Of a stretch of DNA of 64,000 bases, positions 21,796 through 29,754 are shown piece after piece. A model generated the notes under the pieces. It had not been told where the DNA came from, did not search any database, and worked only from the letters and a program-made list of their open reading frames with translations. The stretch lies in contig NZ_CP033043.1 in assembly GCF_003667825.1 (NCBI RefSeq), positions 4,720,501-4,784,500 on the forward strand. The letters run 5' to 3'. Made by a program: the position numbers and the translations under genes. Each line of letters begins with the position of its first letter. The stretch's first letter is position 1. This DNA comes from Metabacillus litoralis. Its GTDB lineage: Bacteria; Bacillota; Bacilli; Bacillales; Bacillaceae.

Positions 21796-21897
21796 CTTAA
21801 AACACCATCCTTTTGTTTTAATCTATATTAATCATACAATAATATTTAATTGTCGTCAATGATAATTTAGATTTTTTAATGATAATTTAGATTTTTT
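21781..21897. repeat. Inverted/direct repeats around the start of the coiled-coil gene
   Basis: GATAATTTAGAT occurs at 21861-21872 and 21881-21892 within a 20-bp tandem unit, and in inverted orientation at 21781-21792, inside the first codons of the minus-strand gene. The rest of the 368-bp gap 21796-22164 is AT-rich and presumably holds the divergent promoters; no other gene is evident. Confidence 0.6.
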
Positions 21898-22164
21898 TAG
21901 AAAGAACCGAGTAAGTAGAAATTATTACCAAATTCTATTTTGGAACGGACAATGTTCGAGTATTAGATATTCATTTATATGTGGCTAATTATCTTTTGAA
22001 AAATATTGAACTGAGCAATATTTAGTTATTTGATAACTTTTTAATTTGTTCAAAGTACACGCTAACTATTCATCTTTTTGAATAATTTTGTTAGGGAAAT
22101 ACAAATCATATTATTGCTGTTGTCGACTCAGTACAAATTTTACAGTTGAGAAGGTGATTTCAAA

Positions 22165-22953
22165 TTGAAGGTATGTATTCGATGCAAAATTAAGAAATCG
22201 AATAGAGAATTTCATAAAGATAAGAAATCTAAAGATAAATTACAGCAATACTGCAAGAGCTGTAAAAGTTTGTACCAAAAAGAGTTAATAAAGAAGAAAA
22301 AAGATAGCGATTATGCGCTATATCTACTAGAAAGGTCTGTCGATAAAGCGTTTGAAAGAGGACAACCACACTATAAGAAAAAACCATATGAAAATGTGGA
22401 CTGTGGTTGGTCAACTCGTAAAAGAATGTTTGAAGATTTAAAGAATGACAACAACTTTATTAAGAAATGGCGGGAACAAACCTCCATCTATGAAAGAACA
22501 AAGAACGATTACGATAGACCAAGTATCGGTCGAATTGACCATTCTAAGGGGTACTATCATAACAATATTGAATGTCAGCCTATGTTTATTAATAAAAACT
22601 CGAATCCTGGTGTGGTTGTACTAACCCAAAATAACATACTCGTCTATCATGATGATTTTAGAAGTATTAGTCAACTAGGCAGAAAGCTATCAGAGTCCAA
22701 CATTCCAATCAATACGCTAAATATTAAAGCAGAACAATTTAATATCATAGGTAATGGTTTACAAATTTACGTACGACTACGAAAAAAAACAAAACAATTT
22801 CAGCTATCTGATAATCCATTTTTAAAATGTGTATTGGAATTTAAAACCCAAAAATATGACCTATGTACAGGAATAATAGTACGAGAAAAAGTGCATGGTC
22901 AGGTTATTATTCCAAATGCAAAAATTGGTTTTATTAACAATTCTCGTTATTAA
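22165..22953 (+). CDS. Zinc-finger / HNH-nuclease-like protein
   Basis: A 262-residue protein. Cys4, Cys7, Cys30 and Cys33 form an N-terminal zinc ribbon. Around residues 125-150, SIGRIDHSKGYYHNNIECQP matches the style of the phage and mobile HNH family motif (R-I-D-N/H-S-K-G-Y ... N), with His in the second half. A C-terminal ~90 residues (FRSISQLGRKL and onward) may be a small DNA-binding region. The likely activity is DNA nicking or cleavage, but I cannot confirm a full HNH triad. TTG 22165 follows GAAGGTGA. It could be a free-standing homing-type nuclease or an accessory of the element. Confidence 0.55.
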   Translation: MKVCIRCKIKKSNREFHKDKKSKDKLQQYCKSCKSLYQKELIKKKKDSDYALYLLERSVDKAFERGQPHYKKKPYENVDCGWSTRKRMFEDLKNDNNFIKKWREQTSIYERTKNDYDRPSIGRIDHSKGYYHNNIECQPMFINKNSNPGVVVLTQNNILVYHDDFRSISQLGRKLSESNIPINTLNIKAEQFNIIGNGLQIYVRLRKKTKQFQLSDNPFLKCVLEFKTQKYDLCTGIIVREKVHGQVIIPNAKIGFINNSRY

Positions 22954-23047
22954 GAATGAGAAAAGACTAAAAAACACTCATTTAAAATAATCTGTTTTAT
23001 TTCTACGAAACGATTGCATTTAATCATGTTATTAAGGGTGTTGCATT

Positions 23048-23986
23048 ATGGATAGATTTGAAATTTTAAAGGAGTTAGAACCAGCTAAAAAGAGTAAATA
23101 TCTAATATTTATTCCAAATGAAATTTTTGATGATTTATTAAATGTTAATGAAATAAGAAATGGTATGCACATTGCCCTTGCTTATTGTTATTACTGTTTA
23201 ATCTCTTATTTATATCGGTATTGCATATACGGCAATATACTGGCTGATTACTTAAACCAGCCTAATTTAAAAAAGATATTAGGCTATTCAGTTATAAACA
23301 AGGAGATTGATTATATTATGAAACGAAATGGTGTGTTGGATGCGATTGGCTACACTCGTACAGTGACTGAAATTCCAATTAGTGTAATTTATATTGATGC
23401 TTTTGGAAATGCACTTAATTTTGGCATTGATAGTCGACCGTTCGATTTTGAAGAGGTATTTGAAATGGAATTTAGATTTTTAAATGAATTTGAGAAACCT
23501 AAATTTAAAATAAAATATCCAGTTAAAGCATTTGAGCGAGTAATAATAATGGATTGTGAAGAGGTAGACTCTGATGGTACATTTTTTGATATTTTTTATA
23601 CTCATCCATTTGATATGAGAGTGTTTCTTCATGCTATGAGGCATGATGATATAGGAACTGTAGGCTTTTATTTATATCAATTCATTAATCGTCATGAAAA
23701 CCACTCTATACAGATTACCTTAGAAAATTTAGAGAAAAGAACGGGAATAATAGGGAGAACATTAGATAGATATTTAAAAAAGTTAGAAGCTTACAATTAC
23801 ATTGAGGTTATCCACCAAGATTTTATAGTAAATGCACCAGTGGGAGAGCGGAATCCACCGAATACCTATACAGCAAATAGTTATAAAGATATTTATAATG
23901 AACCTTATAATGAGGTTAGGATAAGAAATGTAACATTCTATCCAGACGGTGATATTTCAAGCATTGAACATGGCAGCCAAGAATAG
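23048..23986 (+). CDS. Winged-helix protein, possible replication initiator of the element
   Basis: A 312-residue protein of no recognised family. The first two thirds are alpha/beta without clear motifs. About residues 205-260 contain ITLENLEKRTGIIGRTLDRYLKKLEAYNYIEV, a typical winged helix-turn-helix. Immediately downstream lie at least four copies of an ATTACCGTCAAAA box spaced ~46-50 bp, reminiscent of iterons. Together this could be a plasmid-type initiator and origin, or a repressor and its operators. The stretch IALAYCYYCLISYLYRYCIYG is hydrophobic, but one stretch is weak evidence for a membrane segment. The start ATG follows AAGGGTGTTGC. Confidence 0.55.
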   Translation: MDRFEILKELEPAKKSKYLIFIPNEIFDDLLNVNEIRNGMHIALAYCYYCLISYLYRYCIYGNILADYLNQPNLKKILGYSVINKEIDYIMKRNGVLDAIGYTRTVTEIPISVIYIDAFGNALNFGIDSRPFDFEEVFEMEFRFLNEFEKPKFKIKYPVKAFERVIIMDCEEVDSDGTFFDIFYTHPFDMRVFLHAMRHDDIGTVGFYLYQFINRHENHSIQITLENLEKRTGIIGRTLDRYLKKLEAYNYIEVIHQDFIVNAPVGERNPPNTYTANSYKDIYNEPYNEVRIRNVTFYPDGDISSIEHGSQE

Positions 23987-24025
23987 GAATATGTAATCAA
24001 TACTTTTTTTACGATGGTTAAGAAA

Positions 24026-24216
24026 TGACGGTAATTAAAATAAGAAAAATAAAGCGGGTTTTATAAAAAAATACCTAGTTTGCTAGTATTATAATTACCG
24101 TCAAAACTTAACTATGAAGAAAATCATAATTTTATTTTAATTACCGTCAAAAAGTAACTATGAAGAAAACAACATTAAATAATTTTATTTACCGTTAAAA
24201 GTTAACATTTCTTCAT
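24026..24216. repeat. Iteron-like box cluster (four copies of TTACCGTNAAAA type)
   Basis: Boxes: inverted TGACGGTAATT at 24026-24036; direct AATTACCGTCAAAAC at 24093; direct AATTACCGTCAAAAA at 24139; and TTTACCGTTAAAAG at 24188, which overlaps the end of the resolvase gene. The second and third copies extend to ~31 bases, each with (A)CTATGAAGAAAA; the fourth has the inverse ATTTCTTCAT. Spacing 46-49 bp. Binding sites for an element protein are likely. Confidence 0.6.
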
Positions 24217-24826
24217 ATTTTTTAATGATTTTATAAAATGTGTTCTTTTTCAGTTCCAACATATCCATAAACGCTACCGCTGTAATTTCTTTTTGTTTCC
24301 AATTATCATAATTCGCTTTTAACGTGTCTACTTGCTGGTCACTGAGTGTTTCTAGTGACATGGTAGGTCTACCTAATTGTTTACCTTTCGCTCTTGCTAC
24401 CGCTATTCCTTCGGCTTGTCGCTTACGAATATTTTCACGCTCTGTTTCTGCCATAAATGATAATACTTGCAACACTAAATCACTTACAAACGTTCCCAAA
24501 GTGTCTTTATGTTGTGTTGTATCTAATAAAGGCATATCAATTACTTTTATATCCGCTTTTATTTCATGAGTGATGTATTCCCACTCTTTTTTTATTTCTT
24601 TTGAATTTCTACCAAAACGGTCTATTGATTTGATATAAAGAAGGTCACCTTCACGTAATTGTATTTTTAATGCTTGATATTGTGGTCTATCAAAGTTCTT
24701 ACGGCTCTGTTTATCAATAAATATATCACGCTCATTAACACCTAATTCAATCAGTTCTGTTAGCTGACGGTCTATGTTTTGGTCTTTACTTGATACACGA
24801 ATGTAGCCAAATGTTTTTTTACTCAT
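24185..24826 (-). CDS. Serine recombinase (resolvase/invertase family)
   Basis: A 213-residue small serine recombinase. The nucleophile is Ser12 in the N-terminal GYIRVSSKDQN. The conserved IDRFGRNSKEI and the long E-helix with MAETERENIRKRQAEGI are present, followed by GKQLGRP and a C-terminal HTH that is slightly longer than usual. Such enzymes resolve multimers or invert DNA at res sites. Repeats just upstream (24873-24990) look like such a site. A resolvase beside iteron-like boxes supports a plasmid-like past for the element. ATG with AAGGAGATA upstream. Complete. Confidence 0.9.
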   Translation of the reverse strand: MSKKTFGYIRVSSKDQNIDRQLTELIELGVNERDIFIDKQSRKNFDRPQYQALKIQLREGDLLYIKSIDRFGRNSKEIKKEWEYITHEIKADIKVIDMPLLDTTQHKDTLGTFVSDLVLQVLSFMAETERENIRKRQAEGIAVARAKGKQLGRPTMSLETLSDQQVDTLKANYDNWKQKEITAVAFMDMLELKKNTFYKIIKKYEEMLTFNGK

Positions 24827-24872
24827 GATGTTAGTATCTCCTTCGTTAGTTGATACTTAAATTATAGCATCA

Positions 24873-24990
24873 ACGTTTGTAAAGGTGTATTATATTTAAT
24901 AAACGTTTATATAGTAATTTTATACGTTTGCAAACGTAATTTAGGGTAGTTTTAAAAGAATTTTACATGTTTATAAAGGTGTACATTTAC
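24873..24990. promoter_or_regulatory. Candidate res site of the serine recombinase
   Basis: Two direct copies of GTTTRTAAAGGTGTA (24875-24889 and 24969-24983) flank AAACGTTTATA at 24901 and a perfect 16-base palindrome TACGTTTGCAAACGTA at 24923-24938. Several half-sites in ~120 bp directly upstream of a resolvase gene is the usual res layout. The remainder of the gene-free stretch 24827-25344 contains a TACCTAC/GTAGGTA stem at 25088-25112 and the ABC-3C promoter. Confidence 0.5.
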
Positions 24991-25216
24991 AACCATAGAA
25001 AATTAAGAATTTAATTTAATAGAATATTGTGTTATAAGAATAAGAAATGGAAAATAAACGGGGGATAATATACAGGTTTAAAAATATTACCTACCTTTAT
25101 TATAGTAGGTAGTACATCTATACATAAATTCTATTCAAAAATTCTACGAACCTATATTACTAATCTAATTAAGAATAAGGGAACCAATGTTGTTATTCTT
25201 GGAATTATTGAAATTT

Positions 25217-25246
25217 TTGTAGAATTTAGATGGATTATGGTATAAT
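25217..25246 (+). promoter_or_regulatory. Promoter candidate of the ABC-3C operon
   Basis: Extended -10 TGGTATAAT with TATAAT at 25241-25246 and a weak -35 TTGTAG at 25217-25222, spacer 18. About 100 bases of leader precede the first gene. Confidence 0.5.
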
Positions 25247-25344
25247 TTTACTGTTTGCTAATTTTAAAAATTAAGTGTATAGTGCTTGCTGTTTGTATTA
25301 TGCTCCTACAATATTCTTATACAAATCTAAAAGGGGATAAGTAA

Positions 25345-26643
25345 ATGACAAAGGTTAAGTCACATCAAGATATTACAGCAGCGGAAGATAAGTCTATTGG
25401 ATTTGAATATCAATATTACTATTTTCTTTATTTGATTCTGGGCTTAGAATCAGGCGAGTCAATTGGATTGGAAATTAAGGATGACATTCATATAGACTAC
25501 CAAGATGGAACCCAGACCTTAATGCAATTAAAACATTCCATACAAACTAATGCACAGGATGAAATAATAAACCTTAGAGAAAGTGATGTTGACCTATGGA
25601 AGACTATTTATAACTGGATAAAAGTTATAAATGATACTGCTGAAAAAAGAAAAGATTTAAATTCTCAACTTGAATTTATAAAAAAGACTAATTTTATTTT
25701 GATTTCTAATAAAGCTGATAATACAATAAATAATTTCTTAGTTAATCATAGAAAGTTTAAAGATGGTGTCTTTAGTATTGAAGAGTTTAAAGAGTACCTA
25801 AAAGAAAAGTATAGTGCTGGAATAAAAAAACAAGAGGATAAGAAGGATGATGAAAAGGGAGAAAATAAAGTCTTACTTTATATAAAGGAATTATTAAATC
25901 AAAATGATGAATGGCTAAGTGTTTTCTTGGAAAAGCTTAGTTTTAGTCTTAATGAAGATGATTTATTTGGAAGAATTAGATTAAGAATTAAAGCAAAATT
26001 TGTTCCAGAAGATAATATAGACGATGTTTTTAACAGTCTTGATAGTAATATAAGAAGGGATAATTATATTACTATTAAACAAAGAGGAAGAATTGAATAC
26101 AGTTTTGATGATTTATATGAGAAATATACAAGGTGTTTTTTATTAGGAAAGACAAATAAAAAGGTAGTAAGAAGAGATAAGCCTATAATTGAGGGGAACC
26201 CCGAAGAGCAATTATTTATCAAACAGCTAGAAGATATTGGAGTTATCTCCGAAGAAGATGATGACTACAAAGACCAGGTTATAAAGAGAACGATAGCAAA
26301 ACTGCTTACTTTCAATAACCTAGAACAGTGGAAGCAAGAAGGAGAAATAATGAGCCTAGAGAAAGATAGGTTCGATGAAGAATCGATATATGAATGGGAA
26401 GTTATATTTAATAGTACCTATTCAAAGTTAAAAAGAAAACTAAGATTAAAAGGTACACATGTCGATGAGAATGAATTAATTGATTTAGCAAACCTATGTT
26501 TAGATGAGATTTTAAGCAAGAAATTGAACATTGATGAAACACAATTAGATTTAGAGATGAGTAATGGTCAATTTTATTTACTTTCAGATAAGCCTTTGAT
26601 TGGTTGGAGATACGATTGGGGTAAGAGGTATAAAAATGAATAA
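25345..26643 (+). CDS. ABC-3C system protein 1: N-terminal nuclease-like effector with C-terminal ABC-3C domain
   Basis: A 432-residue protein and first gene of a three-gene operon. The N-terminus has GFEYQYYYFLYL, then Glu43 and Asp47 in GLEIKDDI, and QLKH with Lys63. This E...D...QxK spacing resembles PD-(D/E)XK dsDNA nucleases of the DUF4297/Cap4 type. The middle is charged and helical. The end, NGQFYLLSDKPLIGWRYDWG, looks like the C-terminal domain that couples effectors to ABC-three-component ATPases. In ABC-3C systems this protein is thought to kill or degrade DNA on ATPase signal, protecting against phage or plasmids. The stop overlaps the next start by eight bases. Nuclease activity is an inference. 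Confidence 0.75.
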   Translation: MTKVKSHQDITAAEDKSIGFEYQYYYFLYLILGLESGESIGLEIKDDIHIDYQDGTQTLMQLKHSIQTNAQDEIINLRESDVDLWKTIYNWIKVINDTAEKRKDLNSQLEFIKKTNFILISNKADNTINNFLVNHRKFKDGVFSIEEFKEYLKEKYSAGIKKQEDKKDDEKGENKVLLYIKELLNQNDEWLSVFLEKLSFSLNEDDLFGRIRLRIKAKFVPEDNIDDVFNSLDSNIRRDNYITIKQRGRIEYSFDDLYEKYTRCFLLGKTNKKVVRRDKPIIEGNPEEQLFIKQLEDIGVISEEDDDYKDQVIKRTIAKLLTFNNLEQWKQEGEIMSLEKDRFDEESIYEWEVIFNSTYSKLKRKLRLKGTHVDENELIDLANLCLDEILSKKLNIDETQLDLEMSNGQFYLLSDKPLIGWRYDWGKRYKNE

Positions 26644-27094
26644 AAATCTAACAATCTACAATAACGAATTAATTGGTCTTATTTCAATATTGTCCGTACT
26701 TAATTACCATAAAAAAATGAGTATAGGAAAATCAATGCTGATTTTACCGTTTTTTTCACATAATAATACTTTAAAAGTATTAAAAAGAAAGAATATAAAA
26801 GTTAGAAGTTTAGAAGAATTTATCATTAAGTATCCATCAAACTTTTCCAATTATAATGAAAGGTTCTACTCTCTTCTTCCTGTATCAATAAACTCAATTA
26901 TTCTTTTGAATAGAATGAAATTAATTAGTATTAAAGATGGGGAAATATTACTTAAAGAGGATAATGTATTCGAAATAGGAAATAAAAGTCTTGGAAACAG
27001 AGCGAAAGAAATAATTCTTGGAGCTGAAAACTTATCTCAAATACTAATGGAAGATACTAAAAATTTATATCTTCAATTAAGGGTGGAACTATGA
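26636..27094 (+). CDS. ABC-3C system protein 2: middle component
   Basis: A 152-residue protein, basic and helical, between effector and ATPase. ABC-3C systems encode a small 'middle component' here, presumed to bridge or restrain the other two; size, position and overlaps fit. I choose ATG 26636 (product starts MNKNLTIYNN), with AAGAGGTATA just upstream. The longer frame from 26600 would run 44 bases inside the first gene. It overlaps the ATPase start by four bases (ATGA), so translation is coupled. No motif gives an enzymatic role. Confidence 0.75.
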   Translation: MNKNLTIYNNELIGLISILSVLNYHKKMSIGKSMLILPFFSHNNTLKVLKRKNIKVRSLEEFIIKYPSNFSNYNERFYSLLPVSINSIILLNRMKLISIKDGEILLKEDNVFEIGNKSLGNRAKEIILGAENLSQILMEDTKNLYLQLRVEL

Positions 27095-28938
27095 AATTTT
27101 ATATAGAAGCGGTCACATTATGGTTGAAGAACAATAAGATTAGAGAAATTAAATTTAAACCAAATAAAGTTAATGTTATTACGGGTGCTAGTGGCACTGG
27201 CAAATCTGAGATTATGTCAATTATTGATTATTGCTTTTTTTCAAGTAATGCTGCAATTTCTGAAGAGAAAATTAATGAAAATGTAGAATGGTATGGATTA
27301 ACTTTTTTCATTAATGATAAGTGTTTTACTATAGCTAGGGAAAAAATAATAAACAGACGTGGCTCTTCTAACTATTATTACTCTTCATCAGGAAAGGTAC
27401 CAGAAAAGCCGCATACTAATATGTCTGAAGAAGAACTTAAGGAAATAATTCAAGCAGAATTTTCAATAAGTAGCAAATTGGTAATACCATATAGTGGTAA
27501 AAGTATAAAGGCTGGAAACAAGATATCATTTAGATATTTTTTATTATTTAATACTCAATCTGGAAATACTATTTCAAATAATGAAGTTTATTTTGATAAG
27601 CAAAATATTACTAGATACAGAGAAGCTTTAGAAAGAATATTTGATATTGCCCTAAAAATTGAAGATATTGAAAATATATTACTAAAAGAAAAAATAGTTT
27701 CAATTGAAAAAGAAATCAATAGAATAAAAAAGAAACAAACTTTATTCGAGAAAGAAGAAAATTTATTTGAGTCTTACATTAAAAAAGACATAAAACAAGC
27801 AAGAATATTAAACTTAATCGATGATAAATTTATCGGACCTGAAAACTACCTTAATACCTTACAAGAATTATGTAATGAACAAAAGGTGTATGATATATCT
27901 AATTCTTTTTCTGAAATTGATGAATTAACTAAAGAGAAAAATTTAATCGTAAGGAAAATTAGGAACTTCAAAAAACTAGAAAATCAATATAAATCCTACC
28001 TTGAAATTGAAAAAAATAACTATGATAGCTTAAAGCCAATTCAATATGTAAAAGAAAATTTTAGTGAACTATTGTTACTACCAGAAACGTCCTCACTGGT
28101 AGAACAATTAGAAGATGAGTTTAATTCAATAAAAAAACAGTTGAAAAATAAGAAACCTTTTAACTTAAACATCAGTGATGAATTAAATGAACTAGAACAA
28201 AAACTGTCACATATTAATAATAAACTTGAACAATATCCTCAAAAAGAAAATTATCTTTCATTAGGTAGTGAAACAGAAAAACTCTTATTCCTCGGGGAAC
28301 TAAAGTATAAATTGTCATTATATCAGAAAAGGGGTGAAAATGAGGACTTTAGTGAAGAACTTGAGGAGAAGGAAAAAGAGCTAAAGAGACTAAATAATTT
28401 AGTGCGGGATGAAAAAATCGACAGAGAAGCCTTTAAAAGTATGTTAGAGTCTTTGATACAAAATTACTTAGATAAGGTCGGTAGTGCATTAGGTAATTAT
28501 GAAGGGTATAGAGCTTTATTTAACTTCAAGGATAAGTCATTGTCATTAAGACCAGGAAATTCAATTTATGCTTCTTATGTTGGAAGTAGTTCTAATCATC
28601 TATTTATGCATTTGTGTTTATTTTTAGGGTTACATGAGGCTAGTATCATACAGAAATCTCCTTATATTCCTCAATTTATGATTTTAGACCAACCTAGCAG
28701 ACCCTATTATGGTGAGGAAGAGGACAATTGGAGTAAAGTCGAAGTAAGTGATAAAGGAAAAATCACCACTGCGATGAAGTTGTTAAATGATTTTATTAGT
28801 CATGTAAATAAAATGTATAATGAGGAATTTCAATTTATTGTTTTAGAGCACATTCCTACAAGTGTGTGGGATGGTATGGAGAACTTCCATTTAGTTGAAG
28901 AGTTTAGATATGGAAATGCTTTAATTAATGAAGATTAA
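27091..28938 (+). CDS. ABC-3C system protein 3: SMC/RecN-like ATPase (DUF3732-type)
   Basis: A 615-residue ATPase. Walker A GASGTGKS is at residues 32-39. Long coiled-coil segments (about 190-260 and 290-470) follow. The closing half has a signature-like region GSSSNHLFMHL and Walker B QFMILDQPSRPYYG near residue 530, then VLEHIPTS. This head-coil-head order with a DQPS motif is that of DUF3732 ATPases in ABC-three-component systems. It probably senses invading DNA or its processing and triggers the effector. It lies last in the operon; the 180 bases behind it lead to the right element end. Family call firm, mechanism inferred. Confidence 0.85.
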   Translation: MKFYIEAVTLWLKNNKIREIKFKPNKVNVITGASGTGKSEIMSIIDYCFFSSNAAISEEKINENVEWYGLTFFINDKCFTIAREKIINRRGSSNYYYSSSGKVPEKPHTNMSEEELKEIIQAEFSISSKLVIPYSGKSIKAGNKISFRYFLLFNTQSGNTISNNEVYFDKQNITRYREALERIFDIALKIEDIENILLKEKIVSIEKEINRIKKKQTLFEKEENLFESYIKKDIKQARILNLIDDKFIGPENYLNTLQELCNEQKVYDISNSFSEIDELTKEKNLIVRKIRNFKKLENQYKSYLEIEKNNYDSLKPIQYVKENFSELLLLPETSSLVEQLEDEFNSIKKQLKNKKPFNLNISDELNELEQKLSHINNKLEQYPQKENYLSLGSETEKLLFLGELKYKLSLYQKRGENEDFSEELEEKEKELKRLNNLVRDEKIDREAFKSMLESLIQNYLDKVGSALGNYEGYRALFNFKDKSLSLRPGNSIYASYVGSSSNHLFMHLCLFLGLHEASIIQKSPYIPQFMILDQPSRPYYGEEEDNWSKVEVSDKGKITTAMKLLNDFISHVNKMYNEEFQFIVLEHIPTSVWDGMENFHLVEEFRYGNALINED

Positions 28939-29051
28939 TTTTATATTAAAATTGTTTACAATGATTTAACCGCATAAACGTATAGAGATAGTTTTAAAAA
29001 TACATGATTCATTTATTAAATAATGTTATATTATATTTAAGGGTACTTTAA

Positions 29052-29069
29052 TAATCGTATGGACAACAA
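29052..29069 (+). promoter_or_regulatory. Right copy of candidate integrase arm-type site
   Basis: TAATCGTATGGACAACAA, one change from the copy at 20104-20121 and in the same orientation, 51 bases before the right 76-bp repeat. Confidence 0.45.
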
Positions 29070-29119
29070 CACAAAAAGCATTGAAATCAATGGCTAAAAA
29101 CCTTTAGTATCGGGGTTAG

Positions 29120-29195
29120 GGCGGAATTGGCAGACGCGCACGACTCAAAATCGTGTTCCTTCGGGAGTGTCGGTTCGACCCCGACCACTGGTATC
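29120..29195 (+). repeat. Right attachment repeat (attR side), displaced tRNA-Leu 3' part
   Basis: 76 bases identical to 19940-20015. The 5' acceptor strand of the tRNA is missing (CGGGGTTAG instead of GCCAGTGT), so it is not a working tRNA gene but the chromosomal 3' end pushed aside by insertion. Confidence 0.92.
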
Positions 29196-29230
29196 AAAAC
29201 ACAATCATTACTTAATACAACAGTAAAAGA

Positions 29231-29263
29231 CAAGACAATGAATAACGTCTTGTCTTTTTTTTG
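29231..29263 (+). terminator. Original tRNA-array terminator, now separated
   Basis: AAGACAAGAC and GTCTTGTCTT form a stem followed by eight T residues, shortly after the displaced tRNA end. Confidence 0.7.
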
Positions 29264-29375
29264 CTGTTAAAGAGGAAACAAGATTGTCAAAAAACAATAA
29301 CCAAACATAGCTGATTCCATCCAAATATGTTAATGATCATTACAAGATATAATGATCTAGTCTTATAACTAATAC

Positions 29376-29639
29376 TCAGTTATTATGAACCTTTTTCAAG
29401 TGAAATCGTTTGATGAATTTAATCATAGGTCTAATTAAGAATAGTCCACTGCCCACGATAAACATCCAAATAGCATATGTTTCAAATGAATCCCAAAGAA
29501 AGAGCACACTACCAACCAGAAAGCATAGGGCGATAAACACATCATTAAGGTTATAGAAAAATTCATAGCGTTCGTTAATAATAATTTCATGATGGCCAAT
29601 TTGTATATCGATGTAATTAGACTTATTATTTACTTTCAT
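29376..29639 (-). CDS. YrhK-domain small membrane protein
   Basis: An 87-residue protein. Residues 14-75 (HHEIIINERYEFFYNLNDVF and two hydrophobic segments, SVLFLWDS and SGLFLIRP) match the YrhK domain, a two-helix membrane module of unknown function. It is the first chromosomal gene after the element and is transcribed toward it. ATG ends at 29639, with GGAGGGAG upstream on the minus strand. Function unknown. Confidence 0.75.
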   Translation of the reverse strand: MKVNNKSNYIDIQIGHHEIIINERYEFFYNLNDVFIALCFLVGSVLFLWDSFETYAIWMFIVGSGLFLIRPMIKFIKRFHLKKVHNN

Positions 29640-29754
29640 TTTTTCATCTCCCTCCTAGTAATATTCCCGATGTGAAGTTCATAAAACACTTGCGCCGACA
29701 ACAAATAAAAAACCTCCCCATTCCTAAAGAAAACAAGGAGATTATTCTACTATC

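Larger units (their letters stand above)
19940..29195. mobile_element. Integrative element of ~9.2 kb in the 3' end of tRNA-Leu(CAA)
   Basis: Bounded by perfect 76-bp direct repeats covering most of the tRNA gene (19940-20015 and 29120-29195). A tyrosine integrase gene starts 160 bases inside the left end, the usual layout for tRNA-integrating islands. Inside: coiled-coil protein, zinc/HNH-type protein, winged-helix protein, serine resolvase and a three-gene ABC-3C system. Most genes are visibly more AT-rich than the flanks. No relaxase, conjugation or phage structural genes are present, so any transfer would need a helper. The B. subtilis element ICEBs1 also uses a tRNA-Leu gene, but its gene content differs. 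Confidence 0.9.

Noticed and set aside
24026..24216. CRISPR array or transposon ends
   Set aside because: Only four boxes at ~48 bp spacing with similar intervening sequence; no transposase and no target duplication.
29120..29195. A second tRNA-Leu gene
   Set aside because: The 5' acceptor strand and first bases are absent, so no cloverleaf can close; it is the right attachment repeat.
19940..29195. Prophage or conjugative element
   Set aside because: No capsid, portal, terminase, relaxase or type IV secretion genes among the readable frames.
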